A stretch of 64,000 nt of DNA from Prinia subflava (Eukaryota > Chordata > Aves > Passeriformes > Cisticolidae), in NCBI RefSeq assembly GCF_021018805.1, contig NC_086248.1, positions 62,753,985-62,817,984 on the forward strand, given 5' to 3'. Made by a program: the position numbers and the translations under genes. Position 1 is the first letter of the stretch; the number at the start of each line of letters is the position of its first letter. Below, piece after piece: positions 13,263-24,900 of this stretch. The notes beneath the pieces are model-generated. The model worked only from the letters and a program-made list of their open reading frames with translations. It was not told the DNA's origin and did no database searches.

Positions 13263-15492
13263 AATTTCATCTCAATTTCCCTAAGAAGCCTTACAAGAAT
13301 GTTACTTGGCCCCATGGTGTTCATTTTTAAAGTGGTTTCAGACATTGCTGCTTCACTGCAAAAGGCCTTTTCTGCCTCATCTCCATTATCTCTCAGCATA
13401 AAATAAAAAGCAAAACGGTTCCCAAAGGGGTGAACACAAGACCAATATATTTCAAATCTTCCATTGCAACTCTATGCTTTCTAAGTGCTTCTGTACTTTG
13501 ACATTGTTAACTTCTCTCAGGCTTCCTGTACCTGAGGTGTTTCAATGATACTGGAATCAGCCTTCTTGTTCTGTTATCACTGGATCTTTTTACTTTTTCC
13601 TGCATGGCCAGGAAACACTTTCAGTTTCCTGAAGAATACATTTTCAACTGAATAGACTCCATTTCACCCTTCTAAAGCTGATTTTTTTTTTAGCTTTCCT
13701 TGTCTTTTTGTTAAGACTTCATATATTTTGTCTGAGATACCAATACTTACACACTTTAACCCCAAATGCTACCTGTATAGATTTCATTCATATGACTGCA
13801 TCTTTTAATTTGTTCTGAAAAAGCTTTTTTCACTTTTAATTTTGTTCTCTCTTAGTAGCAAAAACTATTGCAGAGCATATTTTGGCTTTGTTGCTTTATA
13901 AAGAATTTTAGATGTAAATACATTATAATCACAGACATAACGATAATAAAATTTTGTACTAAGCTCTATGCTTTACTGATTCCTTTCTTACCTTGTAAAT
14001 TTACCTGTGAGGATATAATATTGTTCCATTTCAGGTGTCTTAAAAATGTATTTTTCCTATTTTGTCTTAATGACTCCATGCTAATTTAACTATGTCTCTC
14101 TCTGTGGAGCTGAATGCTCCTTTTATTACTTTTTTCTGCCTTGATGTGATTTCCCTTAATATGTTTTTGCTACATTCATCCTTCTGGCTGGCTGACTTAT
14201 TGTACTGATCTTGTACTGTTTTTATTTATTCTGTTTGGAATTTCAACCCATAGGGAATTTTATTTTCCAGTTAGGCAAAAGACATATTGGTCTGCTTGAC
14301 TCTAGGATGCCACCTTTACCAAGAAAAAGGAGTGCCTTGGTCTGAGACCTTCTCCTCCTTATTCCATATCTGTAAAAATATCTGACTTCTTGGAAATAGC
14401 TGTCTTCTCATCTCAGTGGCAAATGGCAGTCAAAATGATGGAATATCTAAACAAGGGAAAGACTATAGATGTGTTTGTTTCCCAGACTCTCCACAGTCCC
14501 TTCAAGGGAAAGATTTGAAACTAAATGAAATCCTGAGATACTATTAATATGAAAACCAGGCTTAAGACAGTCTGCTTTTTTATTCCTTCATTCCAGATAA
14601 GCAAGAGAATATTTCCTTCAAAGCAGAAAGCATTCATGAAGAACTACTGTGTTTATTTTGTAATAAAACATTTTGATACAAGAAAAGGTAACATCTGCAA
14701 CAGTACTAAATAACAGCTTTGCCTCATGACTCAAAAAAACCTTAAGTATGAACACTTCTGTGTTAAGTATTGAGGCAATGATGTATGACATGGTGAAAGG
14801 TGAAAATTTTAGTATAAAATGTAAATATAGAAAATAAATAAAACCTCAAAACCTCATAATTTTCCAACACTGCAATGCTATGACACAAAAATAAACAATA
14901 ATTTTAAAATATCGCATATTTTCCTGAAACAGAATTCTATGATAGTAAATAATTGCTGTTAATGTCTCTTGAGTAAATTTATCAATGATTAATTCAATAA
15001 AATTTATCCTGACCAAGGGGTCTTAGCCTATTTTTGATGTCCTCTCAGGCTGCTACAAGATTATACAATAGAACAATTGGAAGAGTGTTCTCAGTAGAAA
15101 TTTTTTGATCACTCCACTAACTGAGAAAGCTGTCCTTCACAAGGATGCACATGACTTGAAATCATTTAGACCAAGGTGAATTACAATGCAATATTTAAAA
15201 TTCAGTTTGCAGAATAACAAAATGTGCATTGTATGAGGACACAATACAATTGTGACTCACAGGAAAGCTGGATGGGTTAACTAAGTGTATTATGCTTAGA
15301 GCAGTGGCTTAGAGAGCCCACTATCCCTAGGGTGTGACATGGGCCAATATAGCACCAACTCAGAAATTATACACTTACAAGGATATTTCAGAAACCTCAA
15401 ACACACTGGGACAGAAATATCAAAATGAGTTAAGATAATCCTGCTGAAGCACTGGAAACAAGCACAAATCATTCCAGTTCATGATATTCTCA

Positions 15493-15495
<3 letters not shown>
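13263..15495. other. T-rich non-coding DNA, no gene seen
   Basis: Sequence after the CR1 fragment is rich in T and C on the plus strand to about 14250 and then A/T-rich. No open frame longer than 73 codons lies wholly inside it, and no element boundary was recognised. Some of the first kilobase could be CR1 too diverged to call by eye. Confidence 0.65.

Positions 15496-15529
<34 letters not shown>
15496..15529 (+). repeat. Homopolymer T tract, 34 bases
   Basis: An uninterrupted run of 34 T. It could be the reverse-strand poly(A) tail of a retrocopy, but the sequence to its right is not recognisable as mRNA-like. Length is prone to sequencing and replication error. Confidence 0.9.
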
Positions 15530-15530
<1 letters not shown>

Positions 15531-18146
15531 ATGCTGTGAAGAAACCTTTCAAAATAGGAAGTGTGTGAGATGTATTAGAATAGGTCTGTATTGAAGAACT
15601 TGTTATATTTTTCATCCTACATCTGAAAAGAAAAAACAAGAAAAAAGAAAAAAGAAGTGCATATTTATGAAGTGTAGTTCTGGTGTAATTTGAATGACAG
15701 AAAGCTAGTACCTAAGTGAGATGTTTGTTTCAGTAGTCCCAGCTGTATGTTGCCAATGCAAACTTCAGTTTAATTGCAGGCATTCTTTAAAATAAATCAT
15801 TATCTGCCATTGTCATTCAAAAAATGATAAAACATTAAAATAGATGCAATTCAGTGCTATTTAGACAGATCTGAGGACATTTTAAAAGTATGTATTCTGT
15901 AGTCTTTAGATAACAGAATTTTATGTATTTTCCAGAAAGACTTTTCAGTCCAAATTATAAGACAAATTACCCATAAAAATACTGTAAGCTGGTAGAGGAA
16001 AAGAGAAAAAGCCTTCTCATTTCTGTATTTTTCTGAAATTGGAAATGTTACAAAGATTGTAAAAATGTTAGAAAATTGTCATTGCATCAGGCTGTGTCTT
16101 CAGTCAGTGAATTGCACAGAGATGGTGAGATATCAAATAGCATCTTTCCAAAGGGGGAAATCCAGAAGTTCCCAACTGGATACGATAAAGAAAAAGTGGA
16201 TGTGGCATGTTACTTGGCACTTTAGGAGAATCCTATATATAACAAAAATATTCTCTAATGATCAAGAATGACCAAAAGCAAAATTAAGTGCAGCATAGTT
16301 TGGCATTCCATGAAAAGTTTGAAGTTCCTTTGTGTAGCATGTAATTTAACTATAACATACCACAGAATTGTTTGAATTTGATTGTCTGTCAGCCAAATTT
16401 AAAATTATCAGATACCTCCCCAACTTCTTTCTTTTTTCTTCTGAGTCAGTAGCGTAGTTTCTGTAACAGAAAATATATTCTGTCTGATCATTATTTTCCA
16501 CCGCCGTTTTTCTACATATACACTTGGTACCCTTAGCAGGGGCAGCTAAAGGACATGGCGTGTGAGGGGACACAACTGGACAGTAGAGTCACTCTGTAAC
16601 TGAGAAAGGTGGAAGAGTAGCAGGTCACAGTTGCTGTGAGCAATAAGTGGCTTCATTTGGTGGTCATGGGATTTAGACAAAATCCATGTGTCACTCTGGC
16701 TTAGTGGTTCTGACATATTGCTCCGTATAGTACCTTATTGTTCATTTAAGCAAATTTCCTCTCTTGCAGGAACTTAACCTCAAACCATTTTCCCTCTCAA
16801 AGATCAGAAAAAAAAAATCTCTTTCCTTGGGTTATTATTATCTATCTCACCTGCAGATTAAAATATAACGAAGCTTTGCATAACATTTTAGAACCAAGAC
16901 ATACTAAAACAAATTTTGCAACAAAGCACAACCACTGCCACATCTGCCATCAACTCATTTCGTAAGACTGCAGCAGAGAAGGTGTGAGAAAGATGTTCTG
17001 CTTTTCCATATAAACACAAACACTTTCTTATAGCCACAAGTAAGCTAATATTCCTTATCACTTGGCAATATAATTTATAGCAACTATGCTCAGGTGGAAA
17101 TGCTTATGCTCTGCTCCAGGAATACATTGAATAGCACTTCAGAACATCATAGTTTTCAAATCATGCTGTTTAGAAGATGTTTGTGTGGGTTCTAAGGATG
17201 ACGTAATTAAGAGCTTCTAACTGTATCTAGGAATGCTTTTCATTGAGATTGCTTCTCCTGTCCTACTTGATACTATGTGCAGTCTGTCTCCTTGCAAATG
17301 GAAATGTGCAGTACCAGTCATATTAGACCTGGTCCGATTGGAGGCAAGAGGTGCTCTCATCATACGAATAGTAATTTACTTTATGAGTTTGGGGATAAGT
17401 GGTTTTAAAGGTAGGAATGATGTCTCACAACTAAGATAGCCATCAGATCTGCCAGTTAAAGCAGGGAAATCTGGTCTACCTGACTGCTCACTGTGTCAAG
17501 ACAAATTCCCAAGAGGTTTCTGCAGAGCAGACTGCAGGAAGAAATGCACCCCCGACTGTTACCCCACGGAGCATTCACCCAGTGTACTCCTCCTGGACTC
17601 AACCCAACCTCACTGTTGACACTGATATGCCAAGCCCATCTGGTTTCATTAAGTTCCTCTAGGTTTTACAAGGCTCTGGCCAAATCCTTTGGCTCCAGCT
17701 TGCAGACTGTGCTTCTACGGCAGAGGATCTTTGTCTGCTCTCACTTTTTGGAAAGGGATCTCTAGCTATAAAAACAACTCTTGAGTCCCCTAGAGGTTAC
17801 TCTGCAGCCTTAGAAAGCTTAGCTTGGTTCTTTCTTGGATCCTGACACCCGATGTTGAGGTCAGAGTATATAGTTTTAGTACTCTAGTACAACTTAAAAC
17901 TCTATGAAAAGGACCACATGCTTTTAATTCTCTGATACTTTGGGACTCCAAGCTGTGTCAGCACATGTCATCGGAAGAAAGGAAATGCTTTTCAAGACTC
18001 TTCTAAACCACATCTCTTCCATTTGGATAACCCAGAAAAGAGTAGAAGAAAAACCAGTAAGCATCTACAGATTGTTTTTTTCATTTATTCACTTAGACAC
18101 TGAGATAGAAGCAAAATTTTAAAAAATAGTAGTTAGAAGTGTACAC
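15530..18146. other. Non-coding DNA with a modest GC rise near 17.5-17.85 kb
   Basis: No gene is recognised. From about 17470 to 17850 base composition rises in GC, a 90-codon frame is open (17493-17765) and a tataaaa string follows at 17767-17773. This could be an old LTR or other repeat, or unique sequence; no motif settles it. Confidence 0.6.
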
Positions 18147-18167
18147 TTTTTTTTTTTTTTTTTTTTT
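18147..18167 (+). repeat. Homopolymer T tract, 21 bases
   Basis: An uninterrupted run of 21 T flanked by gtacac and aagg. No source gene or element is visible beside it. Confidence 0.9.
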
Positions 18168-18320
18168 AAGGAGTACTTAGATTAAGACTTTTGTTTTACA
18201 TATAACTTCCTATCTGAAGGCAACATCCCATTGCAAATCTGGGCCAGCAGTCAGGAGGCCCTACTCTCCACTTACAAGCTCCCACTCTCATTGGTTGTGT
18301 TTGATGCTTGGCACAGCTAC

Positions 18321-18400
18321 CTACCTTTTTTTTTTTCTTTTCCTTTTTTTTTTTTTTTTTCCTTTTCTTTTTTTTTTTTCCTTTTATTTTTTTCCCTATC
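18321..18400 (+). repeat. T-rich polypyrimidine tract
   Basis: About 80 bases almost entirely T and C, with long T runs broken by cc and c. Such homopurine-homopyrimidine tracts can form triplex DNA; the phenylalanine-rich frame across it is an artefact of composition. Confidence 0.9.
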
Positions 18401-18576
18401 TATGGACTTTTTTACTCCCTAGAGTGAGTTCACTGCTGTGGACCTAGATAAAACCGCTTTTGCTGAGGATGCTGTCATTGTATTTCTGTGTTTTGGCAAG
18501 ATATACCCATTTGCTGATGGTCACCAGTAAGTGTTCTGAAAGATCTTACTGTGACTAATTTGTAAGCATTGAAGGC

Positions 18577-18610
18577 TTTTATTGATTATACCTTTTTATT
18601 GATTACACCT
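18577..18610 (+). repeat. 17-bp direct tandem duplication
   Basis: ttttattgattatacct is followed immediately by ttttattgattacacct, two 17-base copies with one T/C difference. This indicates an old local slippage duplication. Confidence 0.85.
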
Positions 18611-21195
18611 ATGACAATTTTAGGATAAGGAAAACTGCTTCTCACAAAAAACTGATGTATATATACACACATGTATACTTATGTATACATATACATACAG
18701 ATGTATGTACATATAAATCCAAATAAATAAATTTTAAAAATGTATTTATGCTTAACATATTTTATACAAAACTATGACCCCAATAGAACTCAGAAAATTT
18801 TAGGTAATATGGGAAGAAATCAGGCATTGATATTTGAATCTATGAGGCTCAAATTCCAGTTAAATTTTAATTTCTGTGACAGACAAGTTTTAATTTCCCT
18901 CTCAAATATTTGCTTTATCCCATGACTTAAAAGCTAATTTCATTTTGTTTCCCCCCTTTTTAAAAGCTGAATATCAAATTGGGTTTGAAGTCTTTCCTGA
19001 TTTTCTAGAAACATCTCTATGTACTTGGAAAGTTATACATATTTTTTCCACTAAACCAATAATATCAAAACCAATAAGAACTGTATGGATGGGTAGTTGG
19101 TAGCTGTCTAAAATAGCACATCAGGTAAGATAATTTGTGCTGAGAATGTAATTTCCAACCTAGATCCACTTCAGGATTTGCATTGTAGGGTCATGTAAAT
19201 GAAACCAAGAATGAACCCTTCCCAGGAATAGACTAAGAGCCATGCATGATTCTGAAATAATTTTGGAGTAACCTTCTCTTTGGCTGCCCTCATAACACAA
19301 TGGAAAATATCACCCCTTTCAACTTTTACTATGCTACCTTTCCTTAATACAGGGCATTCAAAATGCAACAAGTGGAAAAATTCTTGATCTAACTTCTGTA
19401 GGTGAGAGGAGATGTTTATAAAATGTCTGGCATCAAAGACAGATCAGATGTCATATCATATACCCCAATTATCAAAAATACGTTCTAGAAAGCTAAGATT
19501 CCAGGAAAATAATTAGGATCAAAATTATGCATTCTAAGACAATCAAAAATGTATCAAAGGATGATTTCTAAATTGCATTATCAAATAACCTCTATCCATT
19601 TATTTCTATAGAAAGAGTAAGAGATTCTGATTCAAATGGACCTGTAAGATCACAGCAGTGGTTATCATATGACAAGCAACATAGGAGGCACCAGAAACAT
19701 ATTTAAGGTCCTAGAATATTAGTAAGAGCTGTAACTATGTGGGACAGAAGTGAAACCATTTTTTCAGTTTTAATTGTTTTGGGCAGGTTTTCCATGGTGT
19801 GAATATTATAGAGTGTACAGTTTTTTTTTTTTATTTACATTATATATTTCTACAGTATTCCTATTCCAGTCAAGGTACAGAATGCATAATGCTCCCTTAG
19901 CCAGCATTTTTCAGCATCTTTCTGTACCTGTTCAGTGCATACTCCTGCAAGTTATCTACTGCAGACAATTTTGACCTGTTCCTCATGTTATTTTTTCTAC
20001 AGTCCTTACCACTGATATATATGAGTGCTTCGTAAACAGTTTCTTTATCATCACAACACCTCTGTTGAGAGCATTGCCTCTTTTTTATGCACAGAGAACT
20101 GAGGAAGAGAGAGGTAAACGTGAAAAGTGTACTTGAATGTGGAGTGGCTAATCTGAGATGTTTAAAATGTGATTATTTGCATCTTAAGGTATGACAAAGG
20201 AGTCTATTTAAATGTGAAGCACAGTTTTAGCTACAAACCAGAGTACTCAGCATTTCTGCAAAGCAGATCTTGAGGTGGAGATGGATGCAGAGAAGACAGG
20301 CAAAAAGAGTGTCTGTGTTGTGGGGACATGAACCCTTTGGCTGTGCTTTGGCTCTGTGGCAAGAGCCTTCTTTCCCTCTTGCCTCAGAACCCTCTGGGGA
20401 GGCAGCAGGAGAATGTGGTCTGGAAGGAAACCATGTCACATTCAAACCAGGCACCTTTCTGGACAACCTGAGCATTCATGAGAGCAGTGAATATTATTAA
20501 TCCCCTGTGTAACACCAGTGGCCCACTATGAAATCTTTGTGAAAGATAGTGATAATATTCCTTACAATGAGGAAACAAATTTGCAGAATACATTTCACAT
20601 TTTTCAAAAGACCCCTGGACATACTGTCTTGGGTAGCCAAAAATATGACTGGAAATGGCTGGAAATTGTGGAGGCAATAGTCAGAGTATTTTTTTATTGT
20701 TTAATGCTGCATCCTGAAACCTTAATTTTCATTCACTAGAATTTGTATGAAAATAAAATTAAAGTATAAAATTTGGTTGTGTTTGACCCCTTCACTAGAA
20801 CAATGGAAAAAGGATGAAAGTTTTTATATAAACAGAGTTTAAAATAATAGCTGACATTTCACTTGATCTGCACATGTTGGGGAAAAATGTTCAAATTTGC
20901 TTAGAGGAATCCTTAAGAACTCACATACTCTTGCTTATGGGAGTGAGAGCAAGTGATGTACATTTAATTTAACACCAACATCCCAATTAAGAAAAATGAC
21001 CTTCAGAGCAATCTTGAACAAAAATATTGACATGCTTTTAAGAAAAATAATGTAAAAATACCTTGATTTTCCAACAGTCAAATTTGGTTCTGCTCTGTAA
21101 TATTTTTATGTCTCCAGCAATAGGAAAATATTTATGTTTTCCATTTTCAGTCCAAGATAGTCATGCTGAAAATGTTATCTTAAATGAATAGGTTA
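18611..21195. other. AT-rich non-coding DNA, no gene seen
   Basis: A short GC-elevated patch near 20270-20500 has overlapping open frames on both strands (76, 82 and 97 codons), a sign of composition and not coding. Nothing else is recognisable apart from the TA/CA tract listed separately. Confidence 0.65.
18655..18716 (+). repeat. TA/TG/CA-rich low-complexity tract
   Basis: About 60 bases of alternating pyrimidine-purine sequence built from atgtat, atacac and acatac units, a degenerate ATACAT-type microsatellite. Confidence 0.8.
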
Positions 21196-21282
21196 ATTGG
21201 TGCATGGTCACCTGTCATTTTACAGGATTAAGATTACCAAAAATATAATTGCTGGAGAGGGAGAAGCAAAATCTTATATAAG
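21196..21282 (+). promoter_or_regulatory. TATA and CCAAT-like pair upstream of the CpG block
   Basis: A tatataag string at 21275-21282 is a good TATA-box match, and an inverted CCAAT (attgg) lies about 75 bases upstream at 21196-21200. The pair precedes the CpG-rich block by about 200 bases. In AT-rich DNA TATA-like strings are frequent by chance, so this is weak evidence. Confidence 0.2.
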
Positions 21283-21593
21283 TGCTTAAGACCCAAATAA
21301 TTTGTGCATCCAACTCGTGGCAGCCCCAGTGGCACCCAGCTCTCCGTGCTCCCTTTGAAAACCCCAGCCTATGCCTGTGCATGCAAAATATTTTCTGTTT
21401 TCAAGCATGTATTTCAAGCTCTGTTCGAACATTCTGGGTCTTTTTGCTGTACTTCACATCATTCCAAGTGATTTTTTTAACCCCCCCACCTGCCCTACTG
21501 AGTGCTGCCAGCTGCAGTTCCGAATTCACCCGCGAAAGCTGTTTTGGAGCAGCGGAAGAGGAGAGGACAGCAGCAAGCAGACAAGCCCGGCAT

Positions 21594-21615
21594 GCAGGCA
21601 GGCAGGCAGGCAGGC
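21594..21615 (+). repeat. (GCAG)n microsatellite
   Basis: Five perfect GCAG units, read as gcaggcaggc and so on, inside the CpG-rich block. Such short tetranucleotide tracts in 5' exons or promoters are often length-polymorphic. Confidence 0.9.
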
Positions 21616-21703
21616 TGGGGAAGGTCATTTGCTGTCGAGTGCTGGGGACGGGAAAACGCCAATCCCGCAAAGGGGCTCTGCCGGGGCTGCGGGAGCACGG
21701 GGA

Positions 21704-21717
21704 TCACTAGGTGGCAG
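21704..21717 (+). promoter_or_regulatory. Near-consensus CTCF binding motif
   Basis: The sequence tcactaggtggcag matches the core vertebrate CTCF consensus (C-C-A-S-Y-A-G-R-K-G-G-C-R-S) at 13 of 14 positions. It lies inside the CpG-rich block and is followed by agcgct, so it contains or adjoins methylatable CpGs, which is common at regulated CTCF sites. A single motif match is suggestive only; occupancy cannot be seen in sequence. Confidence 0.5.
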
Positions 21718-21971
21718 GAGCGCTCCTTGTGCCGCGCCTCCCGCCCCGCGCCGTGCGGGCTGTAATTAGGTCAGTGCACGGTGAAGTAGGACTGGGTGAG
21801 AAATAAAGCAGGTTTTCTCTCCTAGTACACACTGCAGCTTGATTTCGCCTCTTTTTGGGTGGTGTTACAAGGTGGATTAAAACTTTTACAGCGTGGTGGG
21901 GGGGGAAGCCCTCTTGCCAAAGTAAACGAAATTAAAACTCGTTGAGGAGTAACAGCAGAAAAGGAGAACTT

Positions 21972-21991
21972 AAAAAAAAAAAAAAAAAAAA
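21972..21991 (+). repeat. Homopolymer A tract, 20 bases
   Basis: A run of 20 A about 190 bases downstream of the CpG-rich block, followed by gggaaagatga. No retrocopy body is recognised next to it. Confidence 0.9.
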
Positions 21992-24900
21992 GGGAAAGAT
22001 GACTCCTCTCTGGTGACATTGATATTCTGTTCAGAAGAACACTGAAGAGGGGGAGGGCTGTGCAGAGATGTGTGTTAAATCTCAAATCCAAACAGGCAAA
22101 ATGTGCAGTTTTGCCAACTCTGGTGCAAAGCAATAACACACACCTTTTTCCTTGAGGTATTTTTGTAATTTTGCTAAGAAAAAGGCAGTTTTAGTCAGCA
22201 AAACATGACTGATTTCCCCTTCCAGAGATCAGAGTAGTGTATCTCACTCTGGAGGTGGTACTGAAGGTCAAAGATGAGATAACATCTCCTGCATCACTTA
22301 ATCTCCATCTAACTGGGAGCCACATTACCCCAGAGCTCAGTGTCAGCTCATGGAAAGGAAGGTACAAGTTGTCAGAACAATTATTACAGAATGTGCTTAA
22401 TCAGATTCAGAAAGCTGTTCTTTGTGGGTTAAATCATGTTAAGGACTCGATACTATTTCCAGAGAAGTCAATGCAAACCTCACTTTGATTTGACTAAGAT
22501 CAGATTTTGCCCTCGGTGCAACATCTGACTTCCCAAAAGACATAACAGAGAAGGAGTTTTCAAGAAGAGGAAGACTGAGGACAGAAATTATCTTCTTTCT
22601 CTCTTGGCTTTCCACCCCTAAACATTCAGGGAGAATAACAGACTTACTTAAAATAGAAGATGACCTGGCTGAAAGGAACATATATAAAAATATCAAGAAA
22701 ACAAACAACATTGTATGTGCTAAAACATGATTTAGGCTGAATCTGAAATTTTGCCTAGACCTAAATTGGTGGTGCTTAATCATGATACTGCAAATGTATC
22801 CTAAGAACAGGAACTCTGAAATCTCAGATCACTCCTCTATTTCATTCTCTAGGTGCTACTTGTACTGTTTTGGCTTGGGGGCTTAGGTAAACAACTCTTG
22901 CTTAAAACCCAATGGGAATTTAAGATAGGTAGAATGCTGCAGAAAGCCACAATTTGTTCAATTTATTTAAGTGTGGCCAACTTACTTTGACAGGACCTGG
23001 TTTTAACAACGCACTTTTTTTTTTACTTCAGGTTTTATAAACAGTAAGGGATTGTGCCTGTGGCCAGTTAATATTATATCCTAATGATCCAAAGTGAGAG
23101 GACAATTTTAGTGCCATCAGATTAAGTCTGGATGAGGATACTTGATATATGTCAGTCCTGGCCAGTGGAAACTGCTAGAACCAGGTCTGATCTGCAGTGG
23201 GGCAGTGCCTCCCCTGAGGAGCACTTGTCCCCTTCTGTTCATAGCCACTCCTGGAGTGGCTTCCTTGACCCTCTAAGTTATAGTATGGCTTTTGACCACA
23301 TGAAGATTTTTCTCTTATGTACAGCTAAGTAGGTTGGGCATTTCTGGCTTAACAGAAGATTCACTTAGAGAAGAGGAGCTCTAAATCCCACCTTTAAATG
23401 GGTGAGATACTTACTTTTATACAGAGTTTTGCTTTTAATCCGCTTTCTACACAGAACTAGTAGGGATCAGCCTACAGCTTAGGGCACTTCAGTGAGGAAA
23501 ACCTCAGCCTCCTTTCCACCTTTTGTTACCCAAGCCTGAGCAGATCTCTGAGTTTCCAGATGAATTCTCTGACAAGTAAACTGCTCTTTAAATTGTGGGC
23601 ACACTTCTATAAATCATCTGGCTTCTAAAAGCAATGCAGTGAACTCTGCTCTTCCAAGGGTACATGAAAGCAAACCTTTCATGGACTCATGTTTCCTTTG
23701 TTCAAATGAAGGATAGGAGCTGGGATTTCCCTTGCTCAGTGTTTTTCAGTGATACCTGGTAATTTTGGGAGAGATCACACTGTACTGGATACTGCATAAA
23801 TCCTTGTGGATACCAAAATAGATAGCAGTGCCTGAAAGACATTGCTGTATTTCTCCTTAGAAATGTTGAAGTCCTCTATTGGACCTAGATCTATAACTTT
23901 GTTGTTTATTACAGTTAATGAATTTAAATAGGACACCAACTATATTAGCATATAGATGCTGAATTTCATAATTTTGAATAAGTTTCAGACAAGAGGAAAA
24001 GGTACAGCATAGTTCTGGTATCTATAACATCATTCTTTTTGATATGTGGTGGGAATCTTTGTTATCACAGCACAAAAATGCTGTGGGCCTTAAAGTGTAT
24101 TTTAATATTAGACAGACCCTTTGAAAGAGTTAAAAGAGTGTTAAAATAGTAATGCCCCTCAGTCCCACCATCTTTATTTCTCATGTGCTTCTTAATATAC
24201 AGATATGAACTGTAAGTGCCTGTCTCAGAGAAAAACCAAACTAAAGACCAGTGCAGACCTATAGGCTTTCTCTAAGAGGTTACCAAAATAATTTCATTTT
24301 TTGTGTTTCACCATCAAACACTAGTAGCATCACAACAAAAAACTTCATTACCAAAAGGTTTGGTCAGGTATGGGAAAGATCACTTTCACCAGTGTCATTA
24401 CAGTCTTCAATCTGGAGCAACAGCTGGAGACTTCATCTAAAAATTGTTGTCCTGGTGTTTGATCTGGAAATCATAAAAAGGTAGTTTACTGCTTGGACTA
24501 GTTTAGTCAACATCGATATTTACTTGAAAATCAACTATGTTGAGGACTATATTCCTTCCAACAAATCTGGTTTTACCACCAGATCAGGATGCATAGAAAG
24601 GAGAAAGATGGTGGTAACAATATATGTGGATAGTGGACTCTTGCCTACATATGCTCCCTCACTAATGAAAAAACCTGGACAGGAGAGCCATCAGAATTTC
24701 TCTCTTAGAAATTCTCAATGTAAGCAAGAGCTGACTGTGGATTTAGAATGCTAAATTTATTATTTGACAACTTAGATCCCGAAAGGATTATTTTTGTTAC
24801 TACTAAGCTTGAATCTGATGCAGAATGAGGGTTGGATATTTTTTTTCCTTGGTATTTTTAACTGCTCTTGAAAACGTTTTGTTGAATAGTAGGAGTGGTT

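Larger units (their letters stand above)
21490..21785. promoter_or_regulatory. CpG-island-like block, candidate promoter or first exon
   Basis: A sharp GC-rich island in AT-rich surroundings. Counting by hand, 21481-21780 contains about 21 CpG dinucleotides, while neighbouring kilobases have very few. It holds a CCAAT box in the gccaatc context (21658-21664), an Sp1/KLF-type GC box (cccgcccc, 21740-21747), a near-consensus CTCF motif (21704-21717) and a (GCAG)n tract (21594-21615). A good splice donor, tgg followed by gtgaga, falls at 21796. This composition is typical of vertebrate CpG-island promoters or 5' exons. The frames across it (up to 142 codons) are open mainly because of GC content and match nothing I recognise. 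It may be the promoter of a gene or lncRNA, an alternative first exon inside a large gene, or an orphan island; transcription direction is unknown, with the donor favouring plus. Confidence 0.6.

Noticed and set aside
12854..13330. Plus-strand open frames of 76, 124 and 80 codons
   Set aside because: They are antisense shadows of the minus-strand CR1 reverse-transcriptase fragment for most of their length.
17493..17773. Open frame followed by a TATA-like string, considered as an LTR
   Set aside because: No paired terminal repeat, target duplication or known motif was seen; it is kept only as a note in the regional entry.
18231..18422. Phenylalanine-rich frame
   Set aside because: Translation of a T-rich simple repeat.
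21282..21710. 142-codon open frame, the longest in the window
   Set aside because: It crosses AT-rich sequence and then the CpG block, overlaps other open frames on both strands, and shows no known domain. GC content alone explains the lack of stops at its end.
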